Assembly: GCA_949286445.1 (NCBI GenBank)
Contig: CASECL010000243.1
Location: 1 to 5,268 of the forward strand
Origin: an uncultured bacterium
GTDB lineage: Bacteria; Verrucomicrobiota; Lentisphaeria; Victivallales; Victivallaceae
Direction: 5' to 3'
DNA: 5,268 nt
The notes under the pieces: model-generated
What the model saw: only the letters and a program-made list of their open reading frames with translations
Database searches by the model: none
What the model was told of the DNA's origin: nothing
Made by a program: the position numbers and the translations under genes
Shown: in pieces, positions 5,209 to 5,268 of the stretch
Numbering within the stretch: the stretch's first letter is position 1
How the letters are laid out: each line of letters begins with the position of its first letter

Positions 5209-5268
5209 TTCAAATCTCCGCTGTCATCCAGAAAATACATTATCATTTTCCCCTTGCCCTGAACTTCA
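5205..5268 (-). CDS. C-terminus of an upstream gene (partial), stop overlapping the reductase start
   Basis: On the minus strand a frame is open from the right edge for 20 codons, ending MIMYFLDDSGDLK, with TGA at 5207-5205. The A of its last Lys codon begins the reductase ATG, giving the classical 4-bp ATGA overlap of translationally coupled genes. The reductase's GGAG lies inside this frame. Twenty open codons alone are weak evidence; the overlap raises the likelihood. The residues do not identify a family. If the reductase acts on pterins, a pterin or folate gene here would be a natural neighbour, but that is a guess. Confidence 0.45.
   Translation of the reverse strand, partial: EVQGKGKMIMYFLDDSGDLK

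Overview
The window holds three complete, confidently called protein genes, one small exported-protein gene, and the ends of two further genes. The organism looks like a Gram-negative-type bacterium with ordinary Shine-Dalgarno sites, sigma70-like promoters and intrinsic terminators. The style of the transporters (12-helix MFS proteins with a DRYRSKxGRR loop, in tandem) and the mixed AT-rich intergenic DNA would fit the PVC group, for example Lentisphaerota. That assignment is an inference from general resemblance and is weak.

Left part (1-733). Position 30 is the start of a minus-strand gene that leaves the window at base 1. It has its own promoter near 96-124 and a small palindrome next to its -35 box. 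Behind it, also on the minus strand, 269-649 encodes a 126-residue exported protein with a signal peptide, a Pro/Arg-rich stretch, a hydrophobic helix and a tail of 10-residue PAAVQTTVVQ repeats ending in four tyrosines. A terminator hairpin lies at about 199-233.

Middle (650-1374). This is about 725 bp of mostly AT-rich DNA without a convincing gene. It holds a possible plus-strand promoter (1104-1131), a weak inverted repeat, and a marginal 58-codon ORF ending 19 bp before the next gene.

Transporter pair (1375-4272, plus strand). Two MFS permeases of 456 and 464 residues are clear tandem paralogues. A hairpin and a consensus TATAAT box separate them, so each may be its own transcription unit. 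A strong intrinsic terminator (4304-4341) closes the block. The N-terminal halves are much more alike than helices 7-8, which suggests related but different substrates. No enzyme or regulator next to them names the substrate; a sugar or glycoside is the family-based guess.

Right part (4342-5268, minus strand). After a hairpin-rich convergent intergenic region comes a short-chain dehydrogenase/reductase of 235 residues with the Asp-Tyr-Lys arrangement and the TGAARRIG loop of pteridine reductases (PTR1/FolM type). Its start codon overlaps the stop of an upstream reading frame (ATGA), suggesting translational coupling to a gene that enters from beyond the right edge.

No mobile element, CRISPR array, tRNA or rRNA was seen. 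The content is mostly ordinary; the most interesting items are the uneven divergence of the transporter pair, the repeat-tailed exported protein and the unexplained leader region before the first transporter.
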